Assembly: GCF_004343505.1 (NCBI RefSeq) | Contig: NZ_SLXU01000001.1 | Span: 248,001 to 312,000 of the forward strand | Reading direction: 5' to 3' | Origin: Rhodovulum bhavnagarense | GTDB lineage: Bacteria > Pseudomonadota > Alphaproteobacteria > Rhodobacterales > Rhodobacteraceae | Length of the DNA: 64,000 nucleotides | Shown here: positions 1 to 8,472 of the stretch, one piece after another | Position numbering within the stretch: the first letter of the stretch is position 1 | Layout: every line of letters starts with the position of its first letter | Notes under the pieces: model-generated | What the model saw: the letters and a program-made list of their open reading frames with translations, nothing else | Database searches by the model: none | What the model was told of the DNA's origin: nothing | Program-made: the position numbers and the translations under genes

Positions 1-581
1 ACTTGCGATCCAACGATTTGATTTATCGCCCGGCGATCCGTAGCTACATGATGGGCGAGGCGCCCCCCGCCTTTGATCTGCTGTTCTGGAACAGTGATTC
101 GACCAACCTGCCCGCAAAGATGGTGATCGAGTACCTGCGCGGGCTGTGTCAGCAGGACCGGTTTGCCCGTGACGGTTTTGAAATCTGTGGCGAAAGCGTC
201 AGGCTTTCGGATGTTCGGGTGCCGGTCTGTGCCGTGGCCTGCGAAACCGATCACATCGCGGCCTGGGCGTCCTCTTACGAGGGTGTGCGACAGATGGGGG
301 CACGTTCTCGATTGTTCATCCTGTCGCAATCGGGCCATATCGCGGGCATCGTGAACCCGCCCGGGCGCAGGAAATACGGCCATTATGTCAGTGATGCCCC
401 GATGGCGGGGCTTGACGCCGAGGACTGGCGCGCCACCACCACGTTTCACGAAGGGTCGTGGTGGCCACGATGGGATGACTGGTTGAAACGCCGCTCGGGT
501 CGCAAGGTTCCAGCGCGTGATCCGGGCAAGGGGCTTTGCGATGCGCCCGGTATCTACGTGACAGGCGAAAAAGATATTTGA
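1..581 (+). CDS. phaC: Class I PHA synthase, C-terminal part (gene enters from outside the window)
   Basis: Polymerises (R)-3-hydroxyacyl-CoA into polyhydroxyalkanoate on the granule surface. The reading frame is open at the window edge, so only about the last 192 residues are seen and the nucleophile Cys is upstream. The visible part matches the C-terminal alpha/beta-hydrolase region of PhaC. It holds the catalytic Asp (in ETDH, about residue 83 of the fragment) and the catalytic His (in SQSGHIAGIVNPP, about residue 112). A Trp-rich stretch near the end (GSWWPRWDDW) is also typical. It is followed by phaP and phaR, the usual order in Rhodobacteraceae. The true start and full length cannot be judged here. 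Confidence 0.95.
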   Translation, partial: LRSNDLIYRPAIRSYMMGEAPPAFDLLFWNSDSTNLPAKMVIEYLRGLCQQDRFARDGFEICGESVRLSDVRVPVCAVACETDHIAAWASSYEGVRQMGARSRLFILSQSGHIAGIVNPPGRRKYGHYVSDAPMAGLDAEDWRATTTFHEGSWWPRWDDWLKRRSGRKVPARDPGKGLCDAPGIYVTGEKDI

Positions 582-603
582 ATGTCGACTTTTGCGAGAA
601 AAA

Positions 604-618
604 TGCTGCGGTGCAGCA
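604..618. promoter_or_regulatory. PhaR operator, site 1 (TGCTGC-N3-GCAGCA)
   Basis: A perfect inverted repeat, TGCTGCGGTGCAGCA, lies upstream of phaP. It contains the CTGC-N3-GCAG core reported for PhaR binding in Rhodobacter and Paracoccus. An identical copy starts 28 bp downstream. Assignment to PhaR is by motif and by phaR lying close by. Confidence 0.8.
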
Positions 619-631
619 ATAAATCTTGAAA

Positions 632-646
632 TGCTGCGGTGCAGCA
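632..646. promoter_or_regulatory. PhaR operator, site 2 (identical to site 1)
   Basis: Second copy of TGCTGCGGTGCAGCA, 28 bp from the first and about 60 bp before the phaP start codon. The spacing is close to, but not exactly, three helical turns. This would let two PhaR oligomers bind on a similar face and block the phaP promoter. Confidence 0.8.
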
Positions 647-708
647 TGTATGTTCTTCCCATGATCAAGGCCAAGGCCCGCCCCGGCCGCCACCAAGGAG
701 ACAGACAA

Positions 709-1152
709 ATGGCTGACGCCCAGGACTTTACCAAGATGATGCAGGACATGATGTCGGCGTTCTCGATGGATCCGACCGCCATGCAGGACGCGTTCAAGAC
801 CCAGGCGACGCTCGCCGAGAAGATGTCGAAAGTTGCGCTCGAGGCCGCCGAGAAATCGACAGAGATCTCGGCCAAGTGGACCAAGGACACCATCACCAAG
901 TTCGGTGATGTGGCCACCGTCAAAGACGAGCCGACCGATTACACCAAGGCCATGACCGATTTCGCCTCGGCCACCGCCGAGATGGCCGCCGAGAACATGG
1001 CCGCTTTTGCCGAGGTCGCCAAGAAGGTTCAGATGGAAACGGTCGAACTGATGCTGGCCGCCGGCAAGGACTTTTCCGAGGATGCGACCTCTGCCATGAA
1101 AAAGGCCACCACCGAGGCGACCAAGGCCGCCAAGAAGGCCACTGCCGTCTGA
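709..1152 (+). CDS. phaP: Phasin (PHA granule-associated protein)
   Basis: A small amphipathic protein that coats PHA granules and controls their size and number. At 147 residues it has the usual phasin length. It is almost entirely helical, Ala/Met/Lys rich, with a low-complexity Ala-Lys-Thr tail (MKKATTEATKAAKKATAV) resembling other Rhodobacteraceae phasins. The start at 709 is chosen because AAGGAG sits 8 bases upstream; the frame stays open upstream but lacks a comparable ribosome site. Two PhaR operators precede it and a strong terminator follows, so it is probably its own highly expressed unit, derepressed when PHA titrates PhaR. Confidence 0.92.
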   Translation: MADAQDFTKMMQDMMSAFSMDPTAMQDAFKTQATLAEKMSKVALEAAEKSTEISAKWTKDTITKFGDVATVKDEPTDYTKAMTDFASATAEMAAENMAAFAEVAKKVQMETVELMLAAGKDFSEDATSAMKKATTEATKAAKKATAV

Positions 1153-1207
1153 TCGGCGGTCAGCCAAGAGTTTCCCGCGACTCCTCCTCCCTGTCGACGG
1201 GTTTCCT

Positions 1208-1239
1208 GGGCGGGCGCGTTGCGCCTGCCCTTTTTTTTT
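1208..1239 (+). terminator. Rho-independent terminator after phaP
   Basis: A 10-bp GC stem (GGGCGGGCGC / GCGCCTGCCC, one G-T pair) with a 3-base loop is followed by nine T residues. It separates phaP from phaR. Confidence 0.93.
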
Positions 1240-1304
1240 GCCAGCGCAGCGCGTAATGTTCATTTCACTGCATCTGCGGCAATGCCATGAGGAGGAACCG
1301 GCCT

Positions 1305-1853
1305 GTGACCGACGCGAAAAAGCCGCTGCTGATCAAGCGCTACGCCAGTCGTCGTCTCTACAACACCGAGACAAGCGATTACGTCACGCTTGAAGATATA
1401 GCGCGCGTGATCCGCGAGGGGCGCGAGGTGCAGATCGTCGACCTCAAGAGTGGCGATGACCTGACCCGCCAATACCTGTTGCAGATCATCGCCGAACACG
1501 AAAGCAAGGGCGAAAGCGTCCTGCCGATCAATGTGCTGACCGATCTTGTGCGCAGCTACACCACCTCGGCGCAAAGCGTGGTGCCGCAATTTCTTGCCGC
1601 CAGCTTCGAGATGCTGCGCGAGGGGCAGTCCAAGGTGATGGAAAACATGACTGCCATGAGCCCGATGGCTGCCATGCCCGGCTTTGAGGCGATGCGCGCG
1701 CAGCAAGAGGCCTTCATCAAGGCGATGACCGCGGGCTGGACCGGAGGCAATGCCGCACCCGCCCCGAAATCCGCCGAGGGCGCGGACGAGTTGAACGAGA
1801 TCAAACGTCAGCTTGCCGAGTTGCAGAACAAGCTGTCCAGGATCAACGACTGA
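1305..1853 (+). CDS. phaR: PHA synthesis repressor
   Basis: DNA-binding repressor of phasin and its own gene, which also binds PHA granules. The protein is 182 residues. The conserved PHB/PHA accumulation-regulator domain is at the N-terminus (LLIKRYASRRLYNTETSDYV, about residues 8-30), followed by the helical PHB-binding region and a C-terminal coiled-coil-like stretch (ELNEIKRQLAELQNKL). I chose the GTG at 1305 because AGGAGG lies 9 bases upstream and because homologues begin just before the KPLLIKRY motif. An in-frame ATG at 1287 lacks a ribosome site. TGC-rich sequence before the gene might be a further PhaR site, but no exact operator copy is seen there. Confidence 0.92.
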   Translation: MTDAKKPLLIKRYASRRLYNTETSDYVTLEDIARVIREGREVQIVDLKSGDDLTRQYLLQIIAEHESKGESVLPINVLTDLVRSYTTSAQSVVPQFLAASFEMLREGQSKVMENMTAMSPMAAMPGFEAMRAQQEAFIKAMTAGWTGGNAAPAPKSAEGADELNEIKRQLAELQNKLSRIND

Positions 1854-1880
1854 CACCGGCCCGGCCGGACAGGGGGGAGC

Positions 1881-2846
1881 ATGGCCCAGCCGTCCGGCCG
1901 TTTCACGCTCTGGGGGATAGAGGTCTTTGTCGCCGCTGTAGAAGAGGGCACGCTCTCGGCCGCGGCGCGCCGTCTTGGGGCGAGTGTCTCGGCGGTCTCG
2001 CAGCAGCTTTCGACACTCGAAGGCACACTCGGGGCGACCCTGATCGACCGGGGGACGCGGCCCATGATCACCACGCCCGCAGGCGAGATGTTCTTGCGCC
2101 GTGGTCGCGCCATCCTGTCCGAGGCCAGCCAGGCGCGAGCCGAGATCGCGGCGCGCGATCTCGCGGCGCTGCCACTGCTCCGACTGGGGATGATCGAGGA
2201 TTTCGAATCGGACGTGACGCCGCGGCTCTTATCCGAAATGGGGGGGGAGCTGACGCGTAGCCATTTCCAGTTGGAAACCGGCCCCAGCCACCGTTTGCTG
2301 GGCCTTCTGGATACGCGCGCGCTGGATATCGTGGTCGCGGCAAGTACGGGCACGCCGCAGGACTGGATGGAGGTGCATCCGCTTTTGTCCGAACCATTCG
2401 TGGTTGCCGCGCCGCGGGGGCGGATCGACCCCGGCGGCGATGTCCTGGGGCAACTCATGGCGCTGCCTTTCGTGCATTACACGCCGCGTCACCAGATGGG
2501 GCGCCAGATAGCCGACCACCTTGCCGCGCAGGCCCTGCACCCGATTTGTCGGTACGAGTTGGACAGCTATAACGCGATCATCGCCATGGTGGCGCGCGGC
2601 GCGGGCTGGTCGATCCTGACGCCGCTGGGCTGGCTTCATGCACGGCGCTTTTTCGACGCGGTCGATATACTGGAACTGCCGCTTGCGCCGCTGTCGCGCC
2701 AGATCGCGTTGACCGCCCGCGCGGGCGTTCTGGACGACATGCCCGCCCGGATCGCCGGGCGGATCAGGTTGCTTTTGACCGAGATGGTGGTTGGCCCGGC
2801 GGTGGCGCGATTGCCATGGCTTGGCGGCGCGCTGAGGCTGCTTTGA
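1881..2846 (+). CDS. LysR-family transcriptional regulator
   Basis: A 321-residue regulator. The N-terminal winged helix-turn-helix spans about residues 9-68 (FVAAVEEGTLSAAARRLGAS...VSQQLSTLE), followed by a periplasmic-binding-like effector domain. The start has a strong AGGGGGGAG site. It is convergent with metG, the two stops being about 10 bp apart. LysR genes often control a divergent neighbour, but here the upstream gene is phaR on the same strand, so no target can be named. The effector is unknown. Confidence 0.88.
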   Translation: MAQPSGRFTLWGIEVFVAAVEEGTLSAAARRLGASVSAVSQQLSTLEGTLGATLIDRGTRPMITTPAGEMFLRRGRAILSEASQARAEIAARDLAALPLLRLGMIEDFESDVTPRLLSEMGGELTRSHFQLETGPSHRLLGLLDTRALDIVVAASTGTPQDWMEVHPLLSEPFVVAAPRGRIDPGGDVLGQLMALPFVHYTPRHQMGRQIADHLAAQALHPICRYELDSYNAIIAMVARGAGWSILTPLGWLHARRFFDAVDILELPLAPLSRQIALTARAGVLDDMPARIAGRIRLLLTEMVVGPAVARLPWLGGALRLL

Positions 2847-2855
2847 ACGGGCCGT

Positions 2856-4571
2856 TCAGCGTTGTCCGGCGAAATCCGCCTGCCACTGTGCGCGTTCCTC
2901 GTCGCTGATCTTGCGAAACAGGTTCTCGGGCACAGCAAAGGCGTGGCCGGAGGCCAGTCTTTCCAGCGCGGCGGTGACATCGGTCGGCCAATCCGCGTTT
3001 GCCATCTTCATCGCCTCCAGCATGGTCGCGCTGGCATCCGGGATGAAAGGGGCCGAAAGCGTCGCGTAGAATGGCACCAGGTTCAGGGCAAAGCGCACGA
3101 TGGCGGCGGCGGCGGCGGGATCGTCCTTGTAAACGGCCCAGGGGGCGGCGGCTTGCAGGTATTCGTTACCCGCCACCCATATCGCGCGCAGTTCGGTTGC
3201 GGCCTTGCGGATCTCGATTGCCTCCATATGCGCCTGGTAGGCGGTCAGCCGCGTCCCGAGTTCCTCGATCACCGCCTGTTCACGCTCGCCCCAGGCGCCG
3301 CCCGCAGGCACCTCTTCGCCGAATTTCGAGCGGCAGAACTTGGTCACCCGGCTGACGAAATTGCCCAGCACATCGGCCAGGTCCTTGTTCACGGCTTGCT
3401 GGAAATTCTCCCACGTAAATTCACTATCCGAACTTTCGGGCGCGTGGGACAAAAGCCACCAGCGCCAGTAATCGGCTGGCAGGATCGCCAGCGCCTGATC
3501 CATGAAGACGCCGCGCCCCTGGCTGGTCGAGAACTGGCCGCCGTCGTAATTCAGGTAGTTGAACGACTTGATATAGTCGACCAGCTTCCAAGGATCGCGC
3601 GAGCCCATGATCGTCGCCGGGAAGCTGAGGGTGTGGAAGGGCACGTTGTCCTTTCCCATGAATTGCACATATCGAACATCCGCCGCACCCTCGTCGGTGC
3701 GCCACCAGCGCCGCCAGTCGGCCTCGGACTTGCCGTTGGCCTCCGCCCATTCGGCGGCGGCGGCGATATATTCGATGGGGGCGTCGAACCAGACGTAGAA
3801 GACCTTGCCTTCCATCCCCGGCCAGTCCTGATCGCCCTTCTTCACCGGGATGCCCCAATGCAGGTCGCGGGTGATGCCGCGATCCTGCAAACCGTCGCCG
3901 TCATTCAGCCATTTCTTGGCGATCGAGGTCGTCAGCACGGGCCAGTCGGTTTTCGAGTCGATCCACGCCTCCAGTTCGTCCCGCATCAGCGACTGGCGCA
4001 GGTACAGGTGCTTGGTCTCGCGCACCTCCAGGTCGGTGGACCCGGAAATCGCCGAGCGCGGATTGATCAGGTCGGTCGGGTCAAGCTGTTTCGTGCAGTT
4101 CTCGCACTGGTCGCCGCGGGCCTTGTCATAGCCGCAATTCGGGCAGGTGCCCTCGATATAGCGATCGGGCAGGAAGCGGTTGTCGGCCCTTGAATAGACC
4201 TGCTTTTCGGTGACTTCCTGTATGTAACCGTTTTCCGCCAGGCGGCCCGCGAAATATTGAGTCAGCCGATGGTTCTGTGGGCTGGACGAGCGGCCGAAAT
4301 GATCGAACGACAGCCGGAACCCCCGCGCAAGGTCCGCCTGCACCTGATGCATCTCGGCGCAATAGACCTCGACCGGTTTCCCGGTCTTGGCGGCGGCCAG
4401 TTCGGCGGGGGTGCCATGTTCGTCGGTGGCGCACAAGAACATCACCTCGTGCCCCCGCGCGCGGGCATAACGGGCGTACAGATCGGCCGGCAACTGGCTG
4501 CCGACAAGGTTGCCCAGATGCTTGATCCCGTTGATGTAAGGGATCGCCGAGGTAATGAGGATACGTGCCAT
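2856..4571 (-). CDS. metG: Methionyl-tRNA synthetase
   Basis: Charges tRNA-Met with methionine in the cytoplasm. The 571-residue protein opens with the class I core and HIGH-type signature HLGN (residues 18-21). It carries a zinc knuckle with four Cys (about 143, 146, 156, 159: CPNC...CENC). A KMSKS-equivalent (QFSTSQGRG) sits in the second half of the catalytic domain, and an anticodon-binding helical domain follows. No C-terminal tRNA-binding domain is fused. A free-standing one, csaA, lies nearby at 6276, but I see no evidence that they act together. The start at 4571 gives the conserved [20 protein letters not shown] beginning; the longer open frame upstream is not protein-like. Confidence 0.95.
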   Translation of the reverse strand: MARILITSAIPYINGIKHLGNLVGSQLPADLYARYARARGHEVMFLCATDEHGTPAELAAAKTGKPVEVYCAEMHQVQADLARGFRLSFDHFGRSSSPQNHRLTQYFAGRLAENGYIQEVTEKQVYSRADNRFLPDRYIEGTCPNCGYDKARGDQCENCTKQLDPTDLINPRSAISGSTDLEVRETKHLYLRQSLMRDELEAWIDSKTDWPVLTTSIAKKWLNDGDGLQDRGITRDLHWGIPVKKGDQDWPGMEGKVFYVWFDAPIEYIAAAAEWAEANGKSEADWRRWWRTDEGAADVRYVQFMGKDNVPFHTLSFPATIMGSRDPWKLVDYIKSFNYLNYDGGQFSTSQGRGVFMDQALAILPADYWRWWLLSHAPESSDSEFTWENFQQAVNKDLADVLGNFVSRVTKFCRSKFGEEVPAGGAWGEREQAVIEELGTRLTAYQAHMEAIEIRKAATELRAIWVAGNEYLQAAAPWAVYKDDPAAAAAIVRFALNLVPFYATLSAPFIPDASATMLEAMKMANADWPTDVTAALERLASGHAFAVPENLFRKISDEERAQWQADFAGQR

Positions 4572-4922
4572 GATGCGGGTCTGCCTGTGCTTCGGGTCTG
4601 GCGCCTCGTTTAGCGCAGGGGGGGCGCGGATGAAAGCGCGCCGTTCGGGCCGTGCAGGGGCGACGCCTTGTGCTGGCATGGCGTGACGCCCTGGGGCGTT
4701 GCAAGCCTCGTGGTTAGGTCTGCCCCTTTGCGGCGATATCTTGGCTTTTCCACAACATATTGCGGGTTGTCCCCCGGCTGTTACAAAAATTCCGCTTTAC
4801 AGCCTGTGGCTTTGCCCGCACGATATATTGTGAGGGCCCGTGGGGAGAGCCCCGGTCCTAGAGCTGGCACCAAAGCCTAGCGGGTTGGCACCCGCACCAC
4901 GCTATAACCGAAGAGGCCGGGC
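4572..4922. other. Divergent intergenic region, metG / YbjN protein
   Basis: A 351-bp gap between two divergent start codons. The middle (about 4745-4840) is AT-richer than its surroundings and is the likely promoter zone for both genes. The last 90 bp contain small GC hairpins (GGGGAGAGCCCC; GCGGGTTGGCACCCGC). I recognise no riboswitch, tRNA or conserved small gene. TGGCAC motifs here do not have the -12 GC element at the spacing a sigma-54 promoter needs. Confidence 0.5.
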
Positions 4923-5426
4923 ATGTCGCTTTCCGAAGATTTCCTTCAAACCGAGGAATTGCACCCTATCGACATCGTCGAGCATCTGGCCGAGCACCGC
5001 GAATGGGAATTCGACCGTGTTGCCGATGACCAGATCGCCATGGCGGTCGAAGGGCAGTGGCGGACCTATTCGATCACGCTGGCCTGGTCGGCCTATGACG
5101 AGACGCTGAGGCTGATTTGCACCTTCGAGATGGAACCGCCCGAGGACAGGCTTGCCGCGCTTTACGAGACGCTGAACCTTGCAAATGACATGTGCTGGGG
5201 CGGCGGATTCACCTATTGGCGGGACCAGCGCCTGATGGTCTGGCGCTATGGGCTGATGCTGTCGGGCGGGCAGGTGGCCGCGCCCGAACAGATCGAGCGG
5301 CTGATCTCGACCGCGGTCTTGACGGCAGAGCGGTTCTACCCTGCCTTCCAACTTGTTGCCTGGGGCGACCAGGGGCCCCAACAGGCAATACAGGTCGCCA
5401 TTGCAGAGGCTTACGGCCGCGCCTAA
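4923..5426 (+). CDS. YbjN-domain protein
   Basis: A 167-residue cytoplasmic protein of the YbjN family, which has a type-III-secretion-chaperone-like fold and no settled biochemical role. The family pattern is visible: an acidic N-terminal helix, a beta strand ending in WRTYSITLAW, LYETLNLANDMCWGGGF, and a C-terminal helix. It is followed after about 30 bp by proC, and in related bacteria YbjN and proC are often adjacent, so they are probably co-transcribed. No signal peptide is seen. The family call is firm but the function is not known. Confidence 0.8.
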   Translation: MSLSEDFLQTEELHPIDIVEHLAEHREWEFDRVADDQIAMAVEGQWRTYSITLAWSAYDETLRLICTFEMEPPEDRLAALYETLNLANDMCWGGGFTYWRDQRLMVWRYGLMLSGGQVAAPEQIERLISTAVLTAERFYPAFQLVAWGDQGPQQAIQVAIAEAYGRA

Positions 5427-5457
5427 CCTGCCCCCGGAGATGACAGGGGAACAGGTG

Positions 5458-6279
5458 ATGGACATGGATGATCTCGCGGACCGGGGGCTGGTTCTGCTGG
5501 GCTGCGGCAAGATGGGTTCTGCGATGCTTGAGGGGTGGCTGGCCGGGGGGCTGCCCGCGCGATCGGTCTGGGTGATGGACCCGTACCCTTCGCAATGGCT
5601 CCGCGAGAGGGCTGTCGAGGGGCTGAACCTCAACGAATCCCTGCCCGACGCCCCGGCGATCGTGCTGTTGGCGGTCAAGCCGCAGATGATGGACGATGCC
5701 TTGCCGCAGGTGGTGGGGTTTGCCGATGGGCGCACCCTGTTTCTGTCGGTGGCGGCGGGCAAGACGCTTGGATACTACGCCGAACGGCTGGGCGACGCGG
5801 CTCCGGTCGTGCGCGCGATGCCGAATACGCCGGCTGCCGTGGGCCGGGGTATCACGGCGCTGATCGGCAATGATCGGGTCGATGAAGCAGGGCTGGCACT
5901 GGCCGAGAGGCTGCTTTCCGCGGTGGGCCAGACCGTGCGCTTGGAAGCCGAGGCTCAGATGGGCGCGGTCACGGCGATTTCCGGCTGCGGGCCTGCCTAT
6001 GTTTTTCACCTGATCGAAACCATGGCTGCCGCCGGGGTGGCGCAGGGTTTGCCAGCCGATATGGCGATGCGGCTTGCCAAGGCGACGGTGGGCGGGGCCG
6101 GGCAACTGGCTGAACTGGCGGCCGAGGACCCGGCGCAGTTGCGCGTGAACGTCACCTCGCCGGGGGGGGTGACCGCCGCTGCGCTGACGGTGCTGATGGA
6201 CCCGGACAAGGGCTTTCCGGCACTGCTGTCGCGGGCGGTAGACGCGGCAATGACCCGCGACAAGGAGTTGGGATCGTGA
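5458..6279 (+). CDS. proC: Pyrroline-5-carboxylate reductase
   Basis: NAD(P)H-dependent last step of proline synthesis. The 273-residue protein has an N-terminal Rossmann motif (LLGCGKMGSAML, about residues 12-23). It also has the family signature near residues 215-240 (QLRVNVTSPGGVTAAAL) and a helical dimerisation domain. The ATG at 5458 follows AGGGGA at good spacing; earlier in-frame starts lie inside the upstream gene. The stop overlaps the GTG of csaA by four bases, so proC, csaA and the hydroxyacid dehydrogenase form one operon. Confidence 0.93.
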   Translation: MDMDDLADRGLVLLGCGKMGSAMLEGWLAGGLPARSVWVMDPYPSQWLRERAVEGLNLNESLPDAPAIVLLAVKPQMMDDALPQVVGFADGRTLFLSVAAGKTLGYYAERLGDAAPVVRAMPNTPAAVGRGITALIGNDRVDEAGLALAERLLSAVGQTVRLEAEAQMGAVTAISGCGPAYVFHLIETMAAAGVAQGLPADMAMRLAKATVGGAGQLAELAAEDPAQLRVNVTSPGGVTAAALTVLMDPDKGFPALLSRAVDAAMTRDKELGS

Positions 6280-6614
6280 GCGCGATCAGCTTTGACGATT
6301 TCCTGAAGGTCGATATCCGGGTGGGCAGGATCACCCGCGCCGAGCCCTATCCCGAGGCGCGCAAGCCCGCGATCAAGCTGTGGGTCGATTTCGGCCCAGC
6401 GATCGGCGAAAAGAAAAGCTCGGCGCAGATCACGGCTCATTACACGCCAGGGGATTTGCTAGGCAAACGGGTGCTGGCGGTGGTCAATTTTCCGCCGCGC
6501 CAGATCGGCAGGTTCATATCCGAGGTTCTGGTTCTGGGTTTGCCCGATGCCGATGGCGAGGTTGTCCTGGCGACCCCGGACAAGGATGTGCCTTTGGGTG
6601 GGCGGATGTTCTGA
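6276..6614 (+). CDS. csaA: CsaA-like tRNA-binding/export chaperone
   Basis: A 112-residue protein consisting of a single tRNA-binding OB fold, as in Bacillus CsaA, a dimeric protein with chaperone-like activity toward preproteins. The family pattern DFLKVDIRVGRI...AEPYPEARKPAIKLWVDFG...KKSSAQIT...LLGKRVLAVVNFPP is visible from end to end. It starts with GTG inside the proC stop (GTGA overlap) and its own stop overlaps the next start, so it is translationally coupled on both sides. Assignment to a secretion role rests on family knowledge only; binding of RNA is equally plausible. Confidence 0.85.
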   Translation: MSAISFDDFLKVDIRVGRITRAEPYPEARKPAIKLWVDFGPAIGEKKSSAQITAHYTPGDLLGKRVLAVVNFPPRQIGRFISEVLVLGLPDADGEVVLATPDKDVPLGGRMF

Positions 6615-7564
6615 TGCGCCTTCTGATCACCCGCCCGCTGCCAGAGCGCGTGGTCGAGGCGGCAAGCGCGCTGGCCGAGGTCGAATTGCGCACAAGGACC
6701 CAACCACTTGACAGCTCCGAGTTGCGTCGTGCCCTGCGTGAATTCGACGTGGTTCTGCCGACGCTTGGTGACCGATTCTCGGCCGAGGTCTTTGCCGATA
6801 TACCCGCGCCGCGCGCCGGTCTGCTGGCCAATTTCGGCGTCGGTTACAATCATATCGACGTGGGCGCGGCGCGGGCTGCCGGGGTTGCGGTGACCAACAC
6901 GCCCGGCGCGGTGACCGACGCGACCGCCGATATCGCGGTTCTGCTGATGCTGATGAGCTGTCGGCGGGCCGGCGAGGGCGAGCGGCTGTTGCGTGCGGGC
7001 GGTTGGGGAGGCTGGCATCCGACGCAGATGCTGGGTCTGCATGTTACCGGCAAGCGGCTGGGTATCGTCGGCATGGGCAATATCGGGCAGGCCATCGCGC
7101 GGCGCTGTCATCATGGTTTCGGGATGCCGATCTCTTACGTCACGCGCACCCCGCCTGTCCTCGATATCCCGGCGCAGGCCTTTGACAGCCTGACCGGTCT
7201 GGCAGGGGCGGTGGACGTCCTGGTATGCTGTGTACCGGGGGGGACGGCGACCCGGCACCTGATCGGCGCAGAGGTCTTTGCCGCGATGCGTCCCCATGCC
7301 CATTTTGTCAATATTTCACGCGGCGACGTTGTGGATGAGGCGGCGCTGATCGCGGCGCTTCGGGCGGGCCGGATCGCGGGGGCGGGGCTGGATGTCTACG
7401 AGTTCGAACCCGAGGTCCCCGAGGCGCTGCGCGTCATGGAAAACGTCGCGCTGTTGCCGCATCTTGGGACCGCGGCGCTTGAGGTGCGCGAGGCGATGGG
7501 GTTGATGGCGGTCGACAATATCCGCGCCCACCTCGCCGGAAAGGCACTGCCGAACCCGGTCTGA
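6614..7564 (+). CDS. D-isomer-specific 2-hydroxyacid dehydrogenase (glyoxylate/hydroxypyruvate reductase-like)
   Basis: NAD(P)H-dependent reduction of a 2-oxoacid to a D-2-hydroxyacid. The 316-residue protein has the split catalytic domain, a Rossmann motif GIVGMGNIGQAIARR (about residues 151-165) and the catalytic triad positions: Arg in NISRGDVVDE, Glu in YEFEPEV and His in LLPHLGTA. The residues around the substrate pocket fit the glyoxylate/hydroxypyruvate reductase branch better than phosphoglycerate dehydrogenase (no ACT domain), which would suit an organism handling glycolate and glyoxylate. The exact substrate is not certain. ATG overlaps the csaA stop (ATGA-type overlap). Confidence 0.85.
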   Translation: MRLLITRPLPERVVEAASALAEVELRTRTQPLDSSELRRALREFDVVLPTLGDRFSAEVFADIPAPRAGLLANFGVGYNHIDVGAARAAGVAVTNTPGAVTDATADIAVLLMLMSCRRAGEGERLLRAGGWGGWHPTQMLGLHVTGKRLGIVGMGNIGQAIARRCHHGFGMPISYVTRTPPVLDIPAQAFDSLTGLAGAVDVLVCCVPGGTATRHLIGAEVFAAMRPHAHFVNISRGDVVDEAALIAALRAGRIAGAGLDVYEFEPEVPEALRVMENVALLPHLGTAALEVREAMGLMAVDNIRAHLAGKALPNPV

Positions 7565-7600
7565 ACGACGTGGCGTCAACGGATGAAAGGGGGCAATCGA

Positions 7601-7999
7601 ATGACCCAGATCGCGGCATTCATGGGGTTTGTCGCCATGGGAAGCGCGCTTGGCGGCATGGCGCGCTATGCCGTTTCGGGTCTTGTCGTCCGCCTGATCA
7701 GTGAGACCTTTCCCTGGGGCACGCTTGTCGTGAACGTGTCGGGGGCCTTCGCGGCCGGTTGCCTGGGGTGGTTGGTTGTGAACGGGCATCTTGCCGATTG
7801 GCCCGATCTGTGGCCCGTCGTGGTGACGGGGTTTCTTGGAAGTTACACAACGGTGTCGTCCTTCAGTCTGCAGACCCTCGCCTTGATGCGGGATGGCGAG
7901 TGGTGGCGGGCGGGGGGCAACGTGGTGCTGTCGCTTTCCCTGTGCTTGGGCGCGGCAGTGGCGGGCGGGTTGGCGGCGAGCGCGGCGGTCGGCCAATGA
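7601..7999 (+). CDS. crcB: Fluoride channel CrcB/Fluc, first paralogue
   Basis: A small inner-membrane channel that lets fluoride leave the cell. The 132-residue protein has four hydrophobic segments (about 5-25, 38-60, 67-90, 103-127), the GGMARY motif in TM1, NVSGAFAAG in TM2 and a Phe-box-like GSYTTVSSFSLQTL in TM3. The last motif departs from the common TTFSTFS form. ATG at 7601 has AAGGGGG upstream. It overlaps the second paralogue by four bases, and paired genes of this kind often encode a heterodimer. No fluoride riboswitch precedes it; only 36 bp separate it from the upstream gene. Confidence 0.88.
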   Translation: MTQIAAFMGFVAMGSALGGMARYAVSGLVVRLISETFPWGTLVVNVSGAFAAGCLGWLVVNGHLADWPDLWPVVVTGFLGSYTTVSSFSLQTLALMRDGEWWRAGGNVVLSLSLCLGAAVAGGLAASAAVGQ

Positions 8000-8469
8000 C
8001 CACTGTGATATCCATCCGAGGACGCGAGCTGGCCGAGCGGCTGGCCATGTACCTGGCGATTGCAGCCGGGGCCGCAATCGGCGGGGTGCTGCGCGCGGGT
8101 CTCTCGATCGGGACCGTCGCCTGGCTGGGGCCGGGATTTCCCTGGGGAACACTGTTGGCCAATATCCTGGGGTCTTTTGCCATTGGCCTTTACGCCGCGT
8201 TGACCGGGCCCGATGGCCGTCTACTGGTCAGCGCGCGCCAGCGGCAATTCGTGATGACCGGGCTGTGCGGTGGTTTTACCACCTTTTCGCTCTTCAGCCT
8301 GGAAAATGTCACACTCCTTGGGGGAGGGGAATACCGCCTTGCGGCGTTCAACATCGGCGGATCGGTCCTGGCCTGGCTTGTCGCGGTCTGGGCAGGGTTT
8401 GCGCTGGGATCTCGCCACGGCAGATTGAGGCGCGGACCGGCAAGCGATCGCCACCAGGAAAGGACCTGA
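7996..8469 (+). CDS. crcB: Fluoride channel CrcB/Fluc, second paralogue
   Basis: Second Fluc-type channel, 157 residues. It has a longer hydrophilic N-terminus (about 17 residues) before the four membrane segments. The motifs are more canonical than in its partner: GGVLRA in TM1, GTLLANILGSFAIGLY in TM2, and GLCGGFTTFSLFSLE with the full TTFS Phe box in TM3. ATG overlaps the TGA of the first paralogue. The pairing of a canonical and a divergent subunit suggests an obligate dual-topology pair, which is inference. Confidence 0.9.
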   Translation: MTTVISIRGRELAERLAMYLAIAAGAAIGGVLRAGLSIGTVAWLGPGFPWGTLLANILGSFAIGLYAALTGPDGRLLVSARQRQFVMTGLCGGFTTFSLFSLENVTLLGGGEYRLAAFNIGGSVLAWLVAVWAGFALGSRHGRLRRGPASDRHQERT

Positions 8470-8472
8470 ACC

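Noticed and set aside
4860-4915. Possible sigma-54 promoter (two TGGCAC motifs) before the YbjN gene
   Set aside because: The -12 GC element is not at the required spacing after either TGGCAC.
7565-7600. Possible fluoride riboswitch before crcB
   Set aside because: Only 36 bp are available and none of the conserved crcB-motif sequence is present.
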